DNA from: Asterochloris sp. CNOR1 | Taxonomy: Eukaryota; Chlorophyta; Trebouxiophyceae; Trebouxiales; Trebouxiaceae | Direction of reading: 5' to 3' | Length of the DNA: 64,000 bases | NCBI GenBank assembly: GCA_963969365.1 | Contig: OZ017747.1 | Span: 1,550,001 to 1,614,000 of the forward strand | In this document: piece by piece, positions 1 through 10,700 of the stretch | How the letters are laid out: each line of letters starts with the position of its first letter | Numbering within the stretch: position 1 is the stretch's first letter | Notes under the pieces: model-generated | What the model saw: only the letters and a program-made list of their open reading frames with translations | Told to the model about the DNA's origin: nothing | Databases searched by the model: none | Program-made: the position numbers and the translations under genes

Positions 1-1888
1 CCACCTGCCAGCAGCCTGGTCAGCACAGTGTCCTCATACCCTGCATGCTGAAGCACCCCAGGCTGCCCCGCTGAGCGCCGCAGCTGGGCAGCCCAGGCCA
101 GCAGACTCTTGCTCAGCTGGCTGCCCTCGTGCAGGCGCAGCACCTCTGGGTCCACCAGCAGCTTCTCTGCGCCAGGCATGTCTACCAGCAGCAGGCTGGA
201 CACCTGCAGCAGGAGGCTGACATCAGATGGCCATGTAAGCCTGCCTGGCGCGTCCACCAGCAGCGGCACGGTATGCCTGCACCGCATGCTGCTTCTCAAA
301 GGGCTATTGCCCCAAGCCATGCATCCTTGTGCGGCTACTCTCATCCTCTGAGGCTTTGTCGGTCTGCTCCAGGTCCCCCACAGTGTCATCTGAGATGATC
401 ACGCTGCAGAGGACTTTGTGTAAGACCTGACCCTCACCAGACATGAAAGTACCATGCTTAGTTTGACAGCCTGGCATGGCAGGCCAGGCGACAGCATGAC
501 TTGCACTGTGCCGTGACTGATTGCCACCAGCCAGACTGCCATGCTAAACCCACCACAAACTCTTAGCTGGCCCAATCACCTGCGCCTCTCACCACAGCAC
601 TGTCCTCATCCTGGTCCTCAGTGGCAGGGACAAACTGGGCCAGCCGCACTTTCAGCACCACCGCAGAGTGCTCGTCCATGGCTCCCAGGTCTGCATGAGA
701 GCGGTCACGTGCCACATATGCGCTGGCCAGCAAGCCGTGCATCTCGACAGGGCTGCTGGCGCTGCGGGCTGACAGGCCTGCCACGTGCCAGCCCTCCAGA
801 GCGTCATTGGACACTGCCAGACGGGGCTGATGCAGGCTGCCTGCGAAACACGCAGGAATTGAGCTGCTGCTGCACTCACGAGGCGCTTCAGAGGAATTGT
901 GCCTTCCCTGCCGCAATGCAAGCCTCTGTCTTGGCTGCAATGCAGCAGGGCTGCACAGGCAACAGAGGGCTTTGGCATGCAACGTGCTGGCCGCAGGCGA
1001 TGCAGAACATGCCACGGACATGCCACGGCCGCTATGCAGTGGAGCCTCACCCGTGACCAGCAGGTCTCGGCAGGCCTCGCTGTGCACCTCCACAGCGCTG
1101 CACTCCAGGTAAAACTCATAGCCCTTGGCCTGGAATGCCCTGCGCCGGGAGGTGACCCTCTGGCCTGCAAGGAAGGAGAGGCATAGACTGTGCTGGCTCA
1201 CACGCCTCTTTTGGCAAGGCCATGGCCCTGCAAGGTCTGAGACCGTTCCAGCTGAGGCATGCGTGCATGGCGCGCTCACCGATGGCTGCCTGCTTGGCAC
1301 CGAGCAGCTCAAACAGGCTCTCGCTGGCCAGGTGCATGAAGCCCCCTGCAGCCTGTGGGCCCAGAAGTGGGGTCCCCACCGGCGAGAGGCTGCTGGCAGG
1401 TTCCCCTTCCAGCAGGAAGGACTTGCCACTGCCTGCAGAAAGGCGGCCATGAGCTGACAACAGCTGCTGCCGGGACACTGACATGCTGGGGCATCACATG
1501 GCTTCTGCACACCACAGGAGAGATGCGGGCAGCAGGTGCTGACATGCCTGAGGCGCCAAATAGAATGGCCGCGGTGTTGTACCCCTCCACTAGCTTGCGG
1601 AGCAGTGGCAGCAGGGAGCGCTCGTGCACATCTGCGGGCTGTGCATCAGGCCCATAGGCAAAGTCCAGCATGTGTTCGTCCTCGCTGCACAAGGGCTGGG
1701 CAGCTTGAATGTCGGCAAGGCTTGCAACATGCGCACACAGCAGGCACAGACAGCAACAGTCCACACCTTCTGGGCTGCATTGCATTGGGTCTGAGCACTG
1801 AGATCTTATTGCGCAGGCTGACCAGGTCATCTGGCACCCCTGCGGAGCAGCCTGGGATCAATGCAATCTCCATCCTGGCAGACATCAT
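1..1888 (-). CDS. Divergent kinesin-like motor domain protein (3' part beyond the window)
   Basis: Spliced minus-strand gene that runs off the left edge. Exon pieces follow the order of a kinesin motor core: a stretch ending EGYNTAAILFGASG (about 1548-1700), then SGKSFLLEG (from 1432 downward), which together form a P-loop equivalent to GQTGSGKT; FYLECSAVEVHSEACRDLL (near 1100), matching the conserved strand before loop 8; LEGWHVAGL...MDEHSAVV (near 640-800), the switch I region; and LLLVDMPGAE followed by LHEGSQLSKSLL (near 90-190), matching switch II LVDLAGSE. A final piece, DTVLTRLLAGG, matches the SKLTRLL motif. The likely start is the methionine at 1888 or the one five codons later. Kinesins are microtubule-dependent ATPases. 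Here the switch I NxxSSRSH signature is not kept, so motor activity is doubtful. The exon joined into the P-loop appears to use a GC donor at 1546-1547. The family is fairly sure; the subfamily is unknown. Confidence 0.72.
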
Positions 1889-2634
1889 CTGGCAGACATC
1901 ATGGACCTGCCTGGCGGGCTATGAATGCAGGCCACAGCCTGTATTGAGACACCATCTGGGTGTCGAGCCCAAGCTGGCTCCCTGGTCCTCTTCACTTTCA
2001 ACATGTACTTGATGTCTAAAGACGGGCCGGCTCAGCGCTGCCTAACCTTCCCGTTTCGGGATTGCATTGGACTGATTGATGATGATGATTTAAATTTAAA
2101 GTCCGTAGCCTCAATGCACGGGCATAGGACTATGATCATTTCATCCTACCAATGAACTTTGCTGAAGGTGTAGGGGTACAAAAAGAAGCAGTACAGGCAT
2201 ATCAAGCAGGTCACTGTACTTGGCTGGTAAAGAGGGAGCCGGCGCTCATAGCAGGCCTTGGCACTGTGCTGGGCTTCATCACCACGTTGGACTGCTAGCT
2301 GAGGTTGCTGCCCGAAATGCAAACACCCTGGATCCTGTATGGCGCAGGGGGGGGCTCAGCCCCCCTGACTGGCTTGCCACGCCCTCTCAGCTCGTAGACT
2401 TCGCAGTCATGAGAGAGTTATGCTTGGGTATGACTGTGACCAGCAGTCTTCCCCTCGCAGGGCACCAGGCTCCAAGGCGGCACACCCCAAGCAACAACTC
2501 AGCATGGGGACCTTAGGGGAAGACAATCATGTGATGAGTCTAGCGCATTGCTATGAAATTGGGGCTCTAATCAGCAGCTGGTAAGCTGGGGACACATCAC
2601 GGCACATAGAGGGGTCACCCAGGGTGTCTGTTCC
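1889..2634. other. Region between the kinesin-like gene and LINE ORF2
   Basis: No supported gene. It should hold the promoter and 5' leader of the kinesin-like gene (minus strand, starting near 1888) and the 3' untranslated end of the minus-strand LINE, whose ORF2 stops at 2635. An AT-rich palindromic stretch (ATTTAAATTTAAA, about 2088-2100) stands out in otherwise GC-rich DNA, and a G/C-run inverted repeat GGGGGGGCTCAGCCCCCC lies near 2347-2365. No clear poly(T) (a LINE tail read on this strand) or target-site duplication was recognised, so the LINE 3' end is not placed. Confidence 0.4.
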
Positions 2635-5600
2635 TCATTTAGGCCCAGATGTGCCCCCAGTGATGCCCAGCATAGTTGCGTGCTGGAGCAGTGCTGCCCT
2701 GATGTATGTGGCCACTCGGCTTGGTGGTTGTTCAAACAGCGTTGCCAACGACTGCTGCTGCTCCGCAAACAGGTGGCTGTGAGCAGACCGGAGGTCTGCA
2801 AGTCCTGGGCAGTGTAGCAGGATATGGCTTTCATCCTCAATCTCATTCGGTGACCCACAGATTCGGCATGTCCGGTCCTCTCGCTTGAGCTGGGGCAAAA
2901 GGTATCGCCCAGTCTGTACGCGCAGCTGGTGGCTGCTGCACCTGATGCTGGCATAGGCTCTGCGTAGCCTGAAGCCTCTGATCCTGGTCAGGTATGTCTG
3001 CATGGCATAGGCCGTGTTGGGACCCCGCATCTGCATGTAGGTGGCCACGGTGGCGGCCTGGCAGTCCCTGAAGCGCTGCTCATGCTGTTTCTTGCCAGGG
3101 GCTGTCTCTGCGCTGCCATGTGCCTGTAGTGCACAGAAGGGGGCCAAGGAGAGGTCGCGGTACAGCGGCAGGTAGCAGACGCCGTCATACATAGCCCATA
3201 GCAGGGGCTCCTTCTGAAGCTTCGGCTTGAGGTCCCAAATGCGTTGTCTGAACCTGTCCACTTGCCGCTGCCAATGCACTGCCAGGGGATATCTGCCAAA
3301 CTCAGCAAGTGCAATCAGACTGTGTGTGTGGCAGTGGATGCCAAGCAATCTGCGCAAAAATTGTGCATGCAGAGACTCAAGCTGCGCTGTGGCTTGTGTG
3401 CCTGCTCTGTGGTCCCAGAACCAGACCTCACAGCCATAGCTCAATATGGGCAGCACCAAGGCATCAAACAACTTGCAGATGCGGCGCGGGCACGTCAAAC
3501 TGATCTGTGCACAGCGCCTGAGCATGTTGTTCATGGTTTTACGCGCAGCTTCCAGGTGCTCGCCAAGGGATTTGGCAAAGCCCTCCTTGGTGGCTTCAAA
3601 CCACAGGCCCAGGTACTTGAATGAATCCGAGCGCGTCAGGGGGTGCCCACTGTATGTGAAGATGCTGCATTCTTGGCGCTGTGTCTCAAACACCACCACT
3701 TCCGTCTTGACCAAATTGACTCTGAGCCGCCTGTTTTCACAGAATATCTGTAAAGCATTCAGCAATCGTTGCAGTCCTTCTTCACTTGTGCTCAAGAGCA
3801 CCAAATCGTCTGCGAAGAGCAGCAGCGGCACATCATGAAACATGAGCGTGGGTGCATGGTTTCCTTTAACTTTGCGCATGACCTTGTCCAGCACATCGAT
3901 CAGCAGTCCAAAGAGGAGTGGGCTGAGGGGGCTGCCTTGCTGCACTCCTTGCAGGCACCTGAATGCCTCAGATATGCCCCCTCCAGCCCTGACCGCTGCC
4001 GAGTCTTGGGCGTACATGCTTTGCAGGCAGCTCATGAAGTGTCCACACACCCCCAGGTTTTGTAGGACAGCCCACAGCACCCCGCGATCCACTGTGTCAA
4101 AGGCCTTCTCAAAATCAACAAAGCAGCAGAAAAGCTTGCTGTTGTGCCGCCTATATTTTCTTACCAGAATGTTCAGTGTGCTCAGCTGTCCAGCTGTGCT
4201 GTGGCCCCTGCGGAAGCCAGCCTGCGGTGGTGCTCTGAGATTGAGCGCTTCCGCCCACCGGGTCATGCGCTGCTCCATCACTGTGGCAAATAGCTTGGCC
4301 AGCACAGGAACGACCGTGATTGGCCGGTAGCTGTTCATGTTGAGAGGATCCCTCCGTTTTCCCTTGTACACTGCAGTGACTAGGCCAGTGCTGAGCGACG
4401 TGGGATAGGTCCCCTTGAGCATGCTGGTGAACAGCTTGGCTAGGCAGTGTTGCATGTGGAATGGCCCATGCTTCAGCAGCTCTGCACTCATGCCATCGAT
4501 GCCAGCTGCTTTGCCAGCACTCAATTTGCGCAGACCAGCCCGCACATCAGAAATGGTGCAGTCAGCATTCAGGAAAGCATCTGTGCCAATATGTACTCCT
4601 GTGATGGTGTCTTCAGGGAGCAGCTTTGGGACGGCAGCAGATGCGGGATGGCTGCCCAGCACCTTCTGCATGTGCGCAGCCTGGATGGCACTGGACAGCG
4701 GGCACCCAGGGCGCCTGCGCCACCCTGCTATGCGATGAAGATCCGGCAATGAGAGGTGATCCATGCGGCGCATCTCGTTGGTCAGAAACTGTCGATATTT
4801 GCGGCGTCGGACAGCCCGGTGCCTGCATCTTAAACTGTTAGCAGCAGCGTGGTGGGCAGTCAGCACAGGAGCCCTTGCTGCTGCTTTCCACTCACGCCAT
4901 GAGGCCCAGCATTCTGCATCAAACCACACCGGAAACTGGCGGGGTTTCTGGCCCCTTCCCTTCTTCAGGGCAAAAGTCTGCACAGCAGCGTCAGCCAAGC
5001 ATCGTGTCATAGTCAGGACCCCAGCCTCTGGGTCTGCACAGGCCGCATCTAGCTGCTGCTGGTCTGCAGCACACAGAAAATGCTGCCAGTACTGCTCCTC
5101 CCTTTCGGCCTCAAACTTCACAGCAGGCACTTGCAGACACCCTGCCTTTGAGTGGGCTGGCTGGTCAGCCTGGCCATTGTAGGCTGGGGGCTCCTGTGCA
5201 GCAGGCAGCCTGAACCGTGCCATCACAGGGTGGTGGTCTGAGCAGCTCATGTATGGTGTGCTTACTTTCTGCAAGACTTCAAGCCGCTCTGCCCAGGGGT
5301 AGAGGGCTGACGAGGCCATGTGGTAGTCCAGCGTGGTGCGCACCACACGCTTGCGGCCGCGCATGAAGGTGGTCCTGCCAGTTGGGTCGCCATGGACTCT
5401 GCCATTGAGAATGAGCAGGGAATTGTCCTTGCAGAACTGCAGTTGCTGGCGACCTCTCCTGTCTACTGCATGGGGGCACTCATTTCTTCTTTCTGGCACG
5501 TGCTCTGGCAGTTCATCTAGAGCCTGTACAGCATCAGGGATTTCAGGGCCCTCCAGCATCACATGGTCTGGCAAGGTCCCCGTGTGGGCATTGGTGTCCC

Positions 5601-6042
5601 CACACACCCAGAACTGAACACCTCTGGGCAACTCTTGAGAGAGTAATCTCATGTCTGCAGATAAATCCTTGAAAGTGGACAGATCTTTGTGCTTGTGGCC
5701 TGGGGGCATGTAGCATGTGGCAAAGGCAACGTGCTGAGGGTGATCACCCCCCAGGCGAACATGCAGCCACAGGTAAGTGCCATCTGGAGCACATTTCCAA
5801 ACAGAACAGCGGTCAGCCCACTCGCGCTTTATGTAGACAGCAATACCCCCATGCGGTACCTTGCCACTTTGTAGGTGGCTGGGGCGCACAAGGTCATGGT
5901 AAACATATCCTTGCATGTCAGGCAGGTGTTCGCCATCGGCGTGCCAGGTCTCTGTCAGGCAAATGAATGTGCAGTTCAGTGCCACCAAGTTCTGTAGTGC
6001 ATCAGGCATTGACAGGTGTGCTCTGCTGAGCCCCCCGCGCAT
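2635..6042 (-). CDS. LINE ORF2: AP-like endonuclease and reverse transcriptase
   Basis: The ORF is 1135 residues from its first methionine. The N-terminal third is an exonuclease-endonuclease-phosphatase fold: LTETW (Mg-binding Glu), GGIAVYIKR, CGDTNAHTG and the terminal SDHHPVMARF motif are visible. The middle is a reverse transcriptase with DGMSAELLK, the YRPITVVPVLAKLF block, FVDFEKAFDTVD (first catalytic Asp), GVQQGSPLSPLLF and the active site LLFADDLVLL (FADD, as in many LINEs). The C terminus has CRICGSPNEIEDESHILLHC, a CCHC zinc-binding motif typical of LINE tails. The protein nicks target DNA and primes cDNA synthesis from element RNA. The endonuclease homology begins before methionine 6042, in codons that follow the UAG ending ORF1 in the same frame, so translation probably does not begin at this AUG. 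Confidence 0.93.
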   Translation of the reverse strand: MRGGLSRAHLSMPDALQNLVALNCTFICLTETWHADGEHLPDMQGYVYHDLVRPSHLQSGKVPHGGIAVYIKREWADRCSVWKCAPDGTYLWLHVRLGGDHPQHVAFATCYMPPGHKHKDLSTFKDLSADMRLLSQELPRGVQFWVCGDTNAHTGTLPDHVMLEGPEIPDAVQALDELPEHVPERRNECPHAVDRRGRQQLQFCKDNSLLILNGRVHGDPTGRTTFMRGRKRVVRTTLDYHMASSALYPWAERLEVLQKVSTPYMSCSDHHPVMARFRLPAAQEPPAYNGQADQPAHSKAGCLQVPAVKFEAEREEQYWQHFLCAADQQQLDAACADPEAGVLTMTRCLADAAVQTFALKKGRGQKPRQFPVWFDAECWASWREWKAAARAPVLTAHHAAANSLRCRHRAVRRRKYRQFLTNEMRRMDHLSLPDLHRIAGWRRRPGCPLSSAIQAAHMQKVLGSHPASAAVPKLLPEDTITGVHIGTDAFLNADCTISDVRAGLRKLSAGKAAGIDGMSAELLKHGPFHMQHCLAKLFTSMLKGTYPTSLSTGLVTAVYKGKRRDPLNMNSYRPITVVPVLAKLFATVMEQRMTRWAEALNLRAPPQAGFRRGHSTAGQLSTLNILVRKYRRHNSKLFCCFVDFEKAFDTVDRGVLWAVLQNLGVCGHFMSCLQSMYAQDSAAVRAGGGISEAFRCLQGVQQGSPLSPLLFGLLIDVLDKVMRKVKGNHAPTLMFHDVPLLLFADDLVLLSTSEEGLQRLLNALQIFCENRRLRVNLVKTEVVVFETQRQECSIFTYSGHPLTRSDSFKYLGLWFEATKEGFAKSLGEHLEAARKTMNNMLRRCAQISLTCPRRICKLFDALVLPILSYGCEVWFWDHRAGTQATAQLESLHAQFLRRLLGIHCHTHSLIALAEFGRYPLAVHWQRQVDRFRQRIWDLKPKLQKEPLLWAMYDGVCYLPLYRDLSLAPFCALQAHGSAETAPGKKQHEQRFRDCQAATVATYMQMRGPNTAYAMQTYLTRIRGFRLRRAYASIRCSSHQLRVQTGRYLLPQLKREDRTCRICGSPNEIEDESHILLHCPGLADLRSAHSHLFAEQQQSLATLFEQPPSRVATYIRAALLQHATMLGITGGTSGPK

Positions 6043-6087
6043 GTTCCATAATACCGCGGAGAGCTCGGCAGCATGGGTCCCTTCTCC

Positions 6088-7449
6088 CTAGCAGCTCCTA
6101 TCCAGGAGCCACCGGCCGCTGTCGGTGCGGATCCAAATGCGGTCCAGTCGGAAGCAGCAGGTGATGTTCTGCTTGCGCAAGTCGCGAAAGCGGCCCATGG
6201 CCAGGCGCTTCCTCATCTGCTGCTCAGGGGTCAAATCTGGCTGCAGATAAACCTTGTTAAATGCTGGATGGTGCTTGAGCTGACTTGCAGCACGTAGTAC
6301 ACTGGCACATTGATCTTTGCGGGCAACCCGTATGCGCACAGGGGGAGTCTTCCCTGTCGCATTTCTCAGCTTGATGCGCTCTACCTTCAGCACCTCAACA
6401 CCCTCAAGGTGCAGGCCATCCTTCAGCATGTCAGCAACCTGGTTCTGAAGCATGCCCACATCCTCAGTGCTGAAGTCCTGTGCATCAGGCCCCTCGCAAG
6501 TCATTCCATGTGCCACCACCACATCCTCATTAGCAGGTACACTCTTATCTGCAGGCTCCGCCGCTCTGTCTGCATCACGCTCCTGAATCACCCGTTCCAG
6601 CTGGGTCTGCTGCTCCTCAGTCCTCATTTGCGTCTGCCGCAGCCCTGCCTCTACTGCCTGCATTGCAGCCTGGCTTGGCCCACTGGTGGCTGCCGTGGTC
6701 TGTGCCTGCTCAAGCTGTTGCACCCGCTGTAAGGTGGCTGCCAGTTGCGTCTGGGTATCTGTCAGCTTTTGTTCTACTGCACTGAGCTTCTGCTCCAGCT
6801 GCTGGTCCCGGCCGCGAAGCATGTGCTGGACCATTGCCTTTATGTCTGCTTCTGATAAGACCTTTGCAGGCCTCATGTCTGCAGCGGCGTCGCTGCCTTC
6901 TGCAGCCTGTGGTGCAGGCGTCAGCAGCACTGCGGGCCCCAACTCCCCCACCTCAAGGGCGGCAGGGGTGTTGTTACCAGCATCAGCAGCTGAGGCTGCT
7001 GAGGCTGGTGCCAAAAGCCCAGTCTCAGCAGGTCCAGACACCAGCGCATCAGGCTCTGCAGTCGGTGCCAAAGGACCAACTACAGGCAATGGCGTCACGG
7101 CCATGCTGCCACCTGTCTTGCCACCTGCCCTGCCTCCTCTTGCATCAGGCAGGCGTGCCTGCTTGGCGAGTCTGCTGCTGTCTTGGCCTCCATCACATTC
7201 AGTCAAATCATCGCTCTTGTCGGCCCAGCGGTTCACTGTTGTATCCTTGCCAGCCCTCCCAGGCTGCACCCTGCTCAAAAGAGGCGGTGCTGCTGGTCGG
7301 CCAGGCTTTGGCGCCTCCCGGCCTGGGCTAGATCTGCGCTGTGCTGAGCTGAGCACCATGCGATCAGTGTCAACAGCAGATCGCCTGAACTGAGAGTGGT
7401 GGACCCTCCAAAGCTGGACCCTCCAAAGCAGTGTTGACATTGACAGCAA
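6088..7449 (-). CDS. LINE ORF1: gag-like RNA-binding coiled-coil protein
   Basis: 453 residues, immediately upstream of ORF2 and in the same frame. The first half is low-complexity, rich in Ala, Pro and Gly. A heptad-like, Gln/Glu-rich segment at roughly residues 205-300 (for example QQLEQKLSAVEQKL) predicts a coiled coil for trimerisation. The C-terminal part has IRVARKDQCASVLRAASQL and VYLQPDLTPEQQ, a pattern common in ORF1 proteins of algal and plant LINEs, and ends with an Arg-rich segment (MRKRLAMGRFRDLRKQN) suited to nucleic-acid binding. No CCHC knuckle was seen. By analogy it would package element RNA. It ends with UAG at 6088-6090, which is followed by 15 sense codons leading into the ORF2 methionine. 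Confidence 0.85.
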   Translation of the reverse strand: MLSMSTLLWRVQLWRVHHSQFRRSAVDTDRMVLSSAQRRSSPGREAPKPGRPAAPPLLSRVQPGRAGKDTTVNRWADKSDDLTECDGGQDSSRLAKQARLPDARGGRAGGKTGGSMAVTPLPVVGPLAPTAEPDALVSGPAETGLLAPASAASAADAGNNTPAALEVGELGPAVLLTPAPQAAEGSDAAADMRPAKVLSEADIKAMVQHMLRGRDQQLEQKLSAVEQKLTDTQTQLAATLQRVQQLEQAQTTAATSGPSQAAMQAVEAGLRQTQMRTEEQQTQLERVIQERDADRAAEPADKSVPANEDVVVAHGMTCEGPDAQDFSTEDVGMLQNQVADMLKDGLHLEGVEVLKVERIKLRNATGKTPPVRIRVARKDQCASVLRAASQLKHHPAFNKVYLQPDLTPEQQMRKRLAMGRFRDLRKQNITCCFRLDRIWIRTDSGRWLLDRSC

Positions 7450-7708
7450 TTCAGGTTTTTGCCAAAATGAAGTCTGCCCTTGGAGCGAACATTAGCTGTA
7501 GCTGGCGGCAGTAGCTGCAACATGTCAACGGAAGTATGCTGTGTCCAGCAAATGCAGTTTATGCTCTTGGTGCAAAGCTTTCTGACCTCCTCTTGCATTC
7601 TTGCATTCTTGCATTGCCAATATCATGCCCTCGATTCACGGTGTCAGCTGCGAAGTACAACATCTGTAGAATGATTGCCAGCAGTTCAGTGCAACATCTC
7701 TGTCCTTG
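7450..7708. other. Gap between LINE ORF1 start and the FLY1-like start codon
   Basis: No gene. It holds whatever promoter and 5' leader the FLY1-like gene has, and also the 5' untranslated region of the LINE, which is transcribed in the opposite direction. A short tandem repeat of TCTTGCATT in three copies lies at about 7590-7617. No TATA box or target-site duplication was recognised. Confidence 0.35.
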
Positions 7709-10700
7709 ATGAAGGGAACAGGGGTACCTACTGGGCTGATCAGGGCTCCCAAGCAGCTGCTGCTTCTGACAGCGCTGTTTTTAGCCGCCTCTCCATCATG
7801 GGGCATTCAGGGCCCAGCCTCTGATGCAGATGCCCTGGAAGGACAGGTGCAAGGTTGAGCTTTCAGCTGCCGAGCAAGGTCAGAGCTGCGCTGCTGAGCT
7901 GTGTCTGTGCATGCAGGCTGGCAACACAGAGGCAGGCTGGCTGCATGGGGCCACAATGTTGTCAGCAGGCCCAGTGAACATCAGCGCCACCTACAGAGGC
8001 TCCTGGAGCAAGAGCAGCAGCCTGCAGGGCCCGCCAAATTTTCTGGACAAAGATGAGGGCAACATGATCCTGCAGCTGAGGAGCGCTGCAGCAGCTGGGA
8101 GCGGTGGTTTACATAACCTGGAGGTGCGGTTGTGATGCATTACAGATGCTGCAGCTTGAGATGCGAGCTCTGAGAAGACTTCTCAGTGCAGCAGCTTGAA
8201 CGAATGGTATCCGACCTGAATTGAGTCTTGAGAGACATGGTGCTACAATTCCTGAAGCTTTCAGGAAGTAACCAGCATGCAGCAGCTCAAATGGCACGGT
8301 ATGCATGACCTGGAGGGTTGTCATGCAACTCGTGCTGCTTTGTGGTTGCTGAATCTTGAGAGGCACATTGTGTGGGCTGAGGCTCAACACAGGGCCACAG
8401 CAGGCAGGCTAGCATTCACTGGCATGCAATGCACACAGAGCTCTCCTGCGGCCGAGCTGCTTGTGATTGAGGGAATATGCAGAGCCCACACCTGCACCCA
8501 GACACCCTCCTGTAGCCTCCACTGCTCAACATCGCCACGACCCTGCAGGGGGAGGTCATGCTGAGAGACGGTCATTACGTCTCACAGCGGGATGTCATGA
8601 TGAAGCTGCAAGGGGTCTATGTGGAGGCCTCCTCGCGCCTGCATGCTGTGCTGGAGCCTGCTCAGCACATCAGCATGCGCCTGGAGGGGCATGACGCCCG
8701 AGAGCACAGTTCAGACTATCGGTCAGCCTCGGCTCATCTGCGATAAGAACTTCTTAAGCCGCTCTGCAGCAGCTGGCACCTCCAGCACTGACACTGCTGT
8801 GCAGCTGTGTGTGTTGTCTGGCCATCTTGCCCTGGACCACAGTGTGGACTCTCGAGGTGGCTCCGCTCTGCCAAGTGCTGGCCTCTGGTTGACAACACTC
8901 AAGCTGCTGCACGCGGTGTGTACTTGCCCTGTCCAGGTAGTCCAGGATTGCTTCCAGGCAGCAGGGCATTGAGCACTCAAATGCATCTAGAAGAAGTCAC
9001 TGTGCATCGTCTATACTCTCTTCTGTGCAGGCAAGCACTGCGCAGCTTTGCCCAGAACATGAGCTCAGGTCTGGCACTGCCACTGGTGGCTCAGAACAAG
9101 TCAGCCTCCGTCACCGATGGCCTCCACAAGCACTGCAAGTTCACCCTAGACCTGTCTGTTGAGACTAATGCAGCAGGTAGCGATAGGGAGGAGCAGCAGC
9201 GCAGCTCGCTCCCAGCAGCGGCTTTCGAAGGCTCAGCAGAGGCTTCACCAGGCGGTGCCAGCAGACGATTGCGTCAGGTCAGTCTCCAACCGATGGTGGG
9301 ACACAAGGGAGTTCAAATGTGGGACTGCGAGCTCCAAGGTGTAGGGCCGCTCACCTTTTGCTGGGCATGTCACAGGGCCCCCATCAGTCAGGTTGGCTGG
9401 CCTTGCCTCTAACCATTCAACGTCACCCTGCAGGCTGAGCCCCCAACTGAGCTGTACCTGGCAGGCTCTGGCGTTGCAGACGCTAGCATGAATGGAACCC
9501 TGCAGAGCAGTAACTGCGGCCTGCATGTGGACATCAGCCTTGAGACAGTACATGTGGAGGTCTACCTGGCCAAGGCAACCAGCTATGCTGGCATGGTGAT
9601 GCTGCTGTCCTGCATTCAGGTAAGTGCCTGCCGTCCATCTGCCTGCCTGCTATTTGTATGCTGCAGTATGGCAGGTGCCTCACCTGGCCCTCAGATTGAG
9701 CTACACGGAGAACAAGGCTGACTGCTCTACTCAAGCTACATTGCCTGCCTGCTGGGCAGTGCACCAGAGGTATACAGGCACACCTGATCCAAGGCACATT
9801 TCCATGCAGCAGATCCAAGATGCCGCTGCACCTGCAGGGGATGCTGCTGGTCCAGCAGATGGCACTGACAGACACCCAGGCCTCAGCCTCACGTGTTTCA
9901 CTCTTGACCATTGGGCAGCAGGCAATCATGGATGCCTACCTGTGCCTGCTGCATCTCACAACAGGCAAGCCGCAGCTATGGCCGGTGCCTCGCATGGCTG
10001 GCCTGCTTGCTGCACTTGCGGGCCCCAGTAGTGAGTGGCTCGGAACTTTCCAGGGTGGAGTCTCGCTGTTTTGTCTGATCCTGCTGATGATCCTCATGCT
10101 GCTGACGCCTGCTGCTTGTGACCTGAGCTCTGTTGGTCACTGGACTACTGCGCTGCTGTGCACTCTGCCTGCCTGCTACAACAGGCCAGAGCTGCCAAGA
10201 CTCCCCAAACTCACCTGGATCTTTGCCATCCCAATCTCAGCGCCCCCTCTTGTGCTGCAGGCATCATGATAGAGCCCCTGTTCAGCAGCTTCAGCACAGC
10301 AGCCGGCCTCGAATTCATCATCTTTGCCATTTTTGAAATGCGCTACCTGCTGAGCATCTGGCGTGCCCGCCGCCAGGCTGTTGCAGATCCCTGGAGCACG
10401 CAGCACGAGCTGAGCGTGCTGTATGCCCGCTTCTACGGTGCCCTCCTGTGCGGGATCTTCCTGGCCTACCAGTTCCAGAGGTCAGAGCTGCATCTTGCCC
10501 TTTGACTACCACCAGGCTTCCTTCATGTGCAGCTGGAACTCACGCAACCAGCAGTGTTCCATGTGCTGCACTTTTGCCTCTGTGGCTTGCCTCAGCCTGC
10601 CAATGCCACTGCTGCCTCCCGCCCTCACATCCAGCAGAAAATCACCTGACGGTATTAATGCTGACAGCAACAATCATCCCCTTGGCTGCAGATTTGGCCA

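Larger units (their letters stand above)
2635..7449 (-). mobile_element. Non-LTR (LINE) retrotransposon, both ORFs open
   Basis: Two long uninterrupted minus-strand frames, ORF1 (6088-7449) and ORF2 (2635-6042), form a complete LINE coding region: a gag-like coiled-coil protein followed by an AP-type endonuclease, reverse transcriptase and C-terminal zinc knuckle. Both frames are open with intact motifs, unlike the intron-broken host genes around them, so the copy looks young or still constrained. The boundaries given are those of the coding part; the untranslated ends and target-site duplications were not identified. A short tandem repeat (TGGACCCTCCAAAGC twice, about 7404-7434) and three copies of TCTTGCATT (about 7590-7617) lie just beyond the ORF1 start and may belong to the 5' end. 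The element lies between the kinesin-like gene and the FLY1-like gene, about 260 bp from the latter's start. Confidence 0.92.

Noticed and set aside
2341-2370. G-run/C-run inverted repeat as a bacterial-type terminator
   Set aside because: This is nuclear eukaryotic DNA and no T-tract follows; at most it is a local hairpin.
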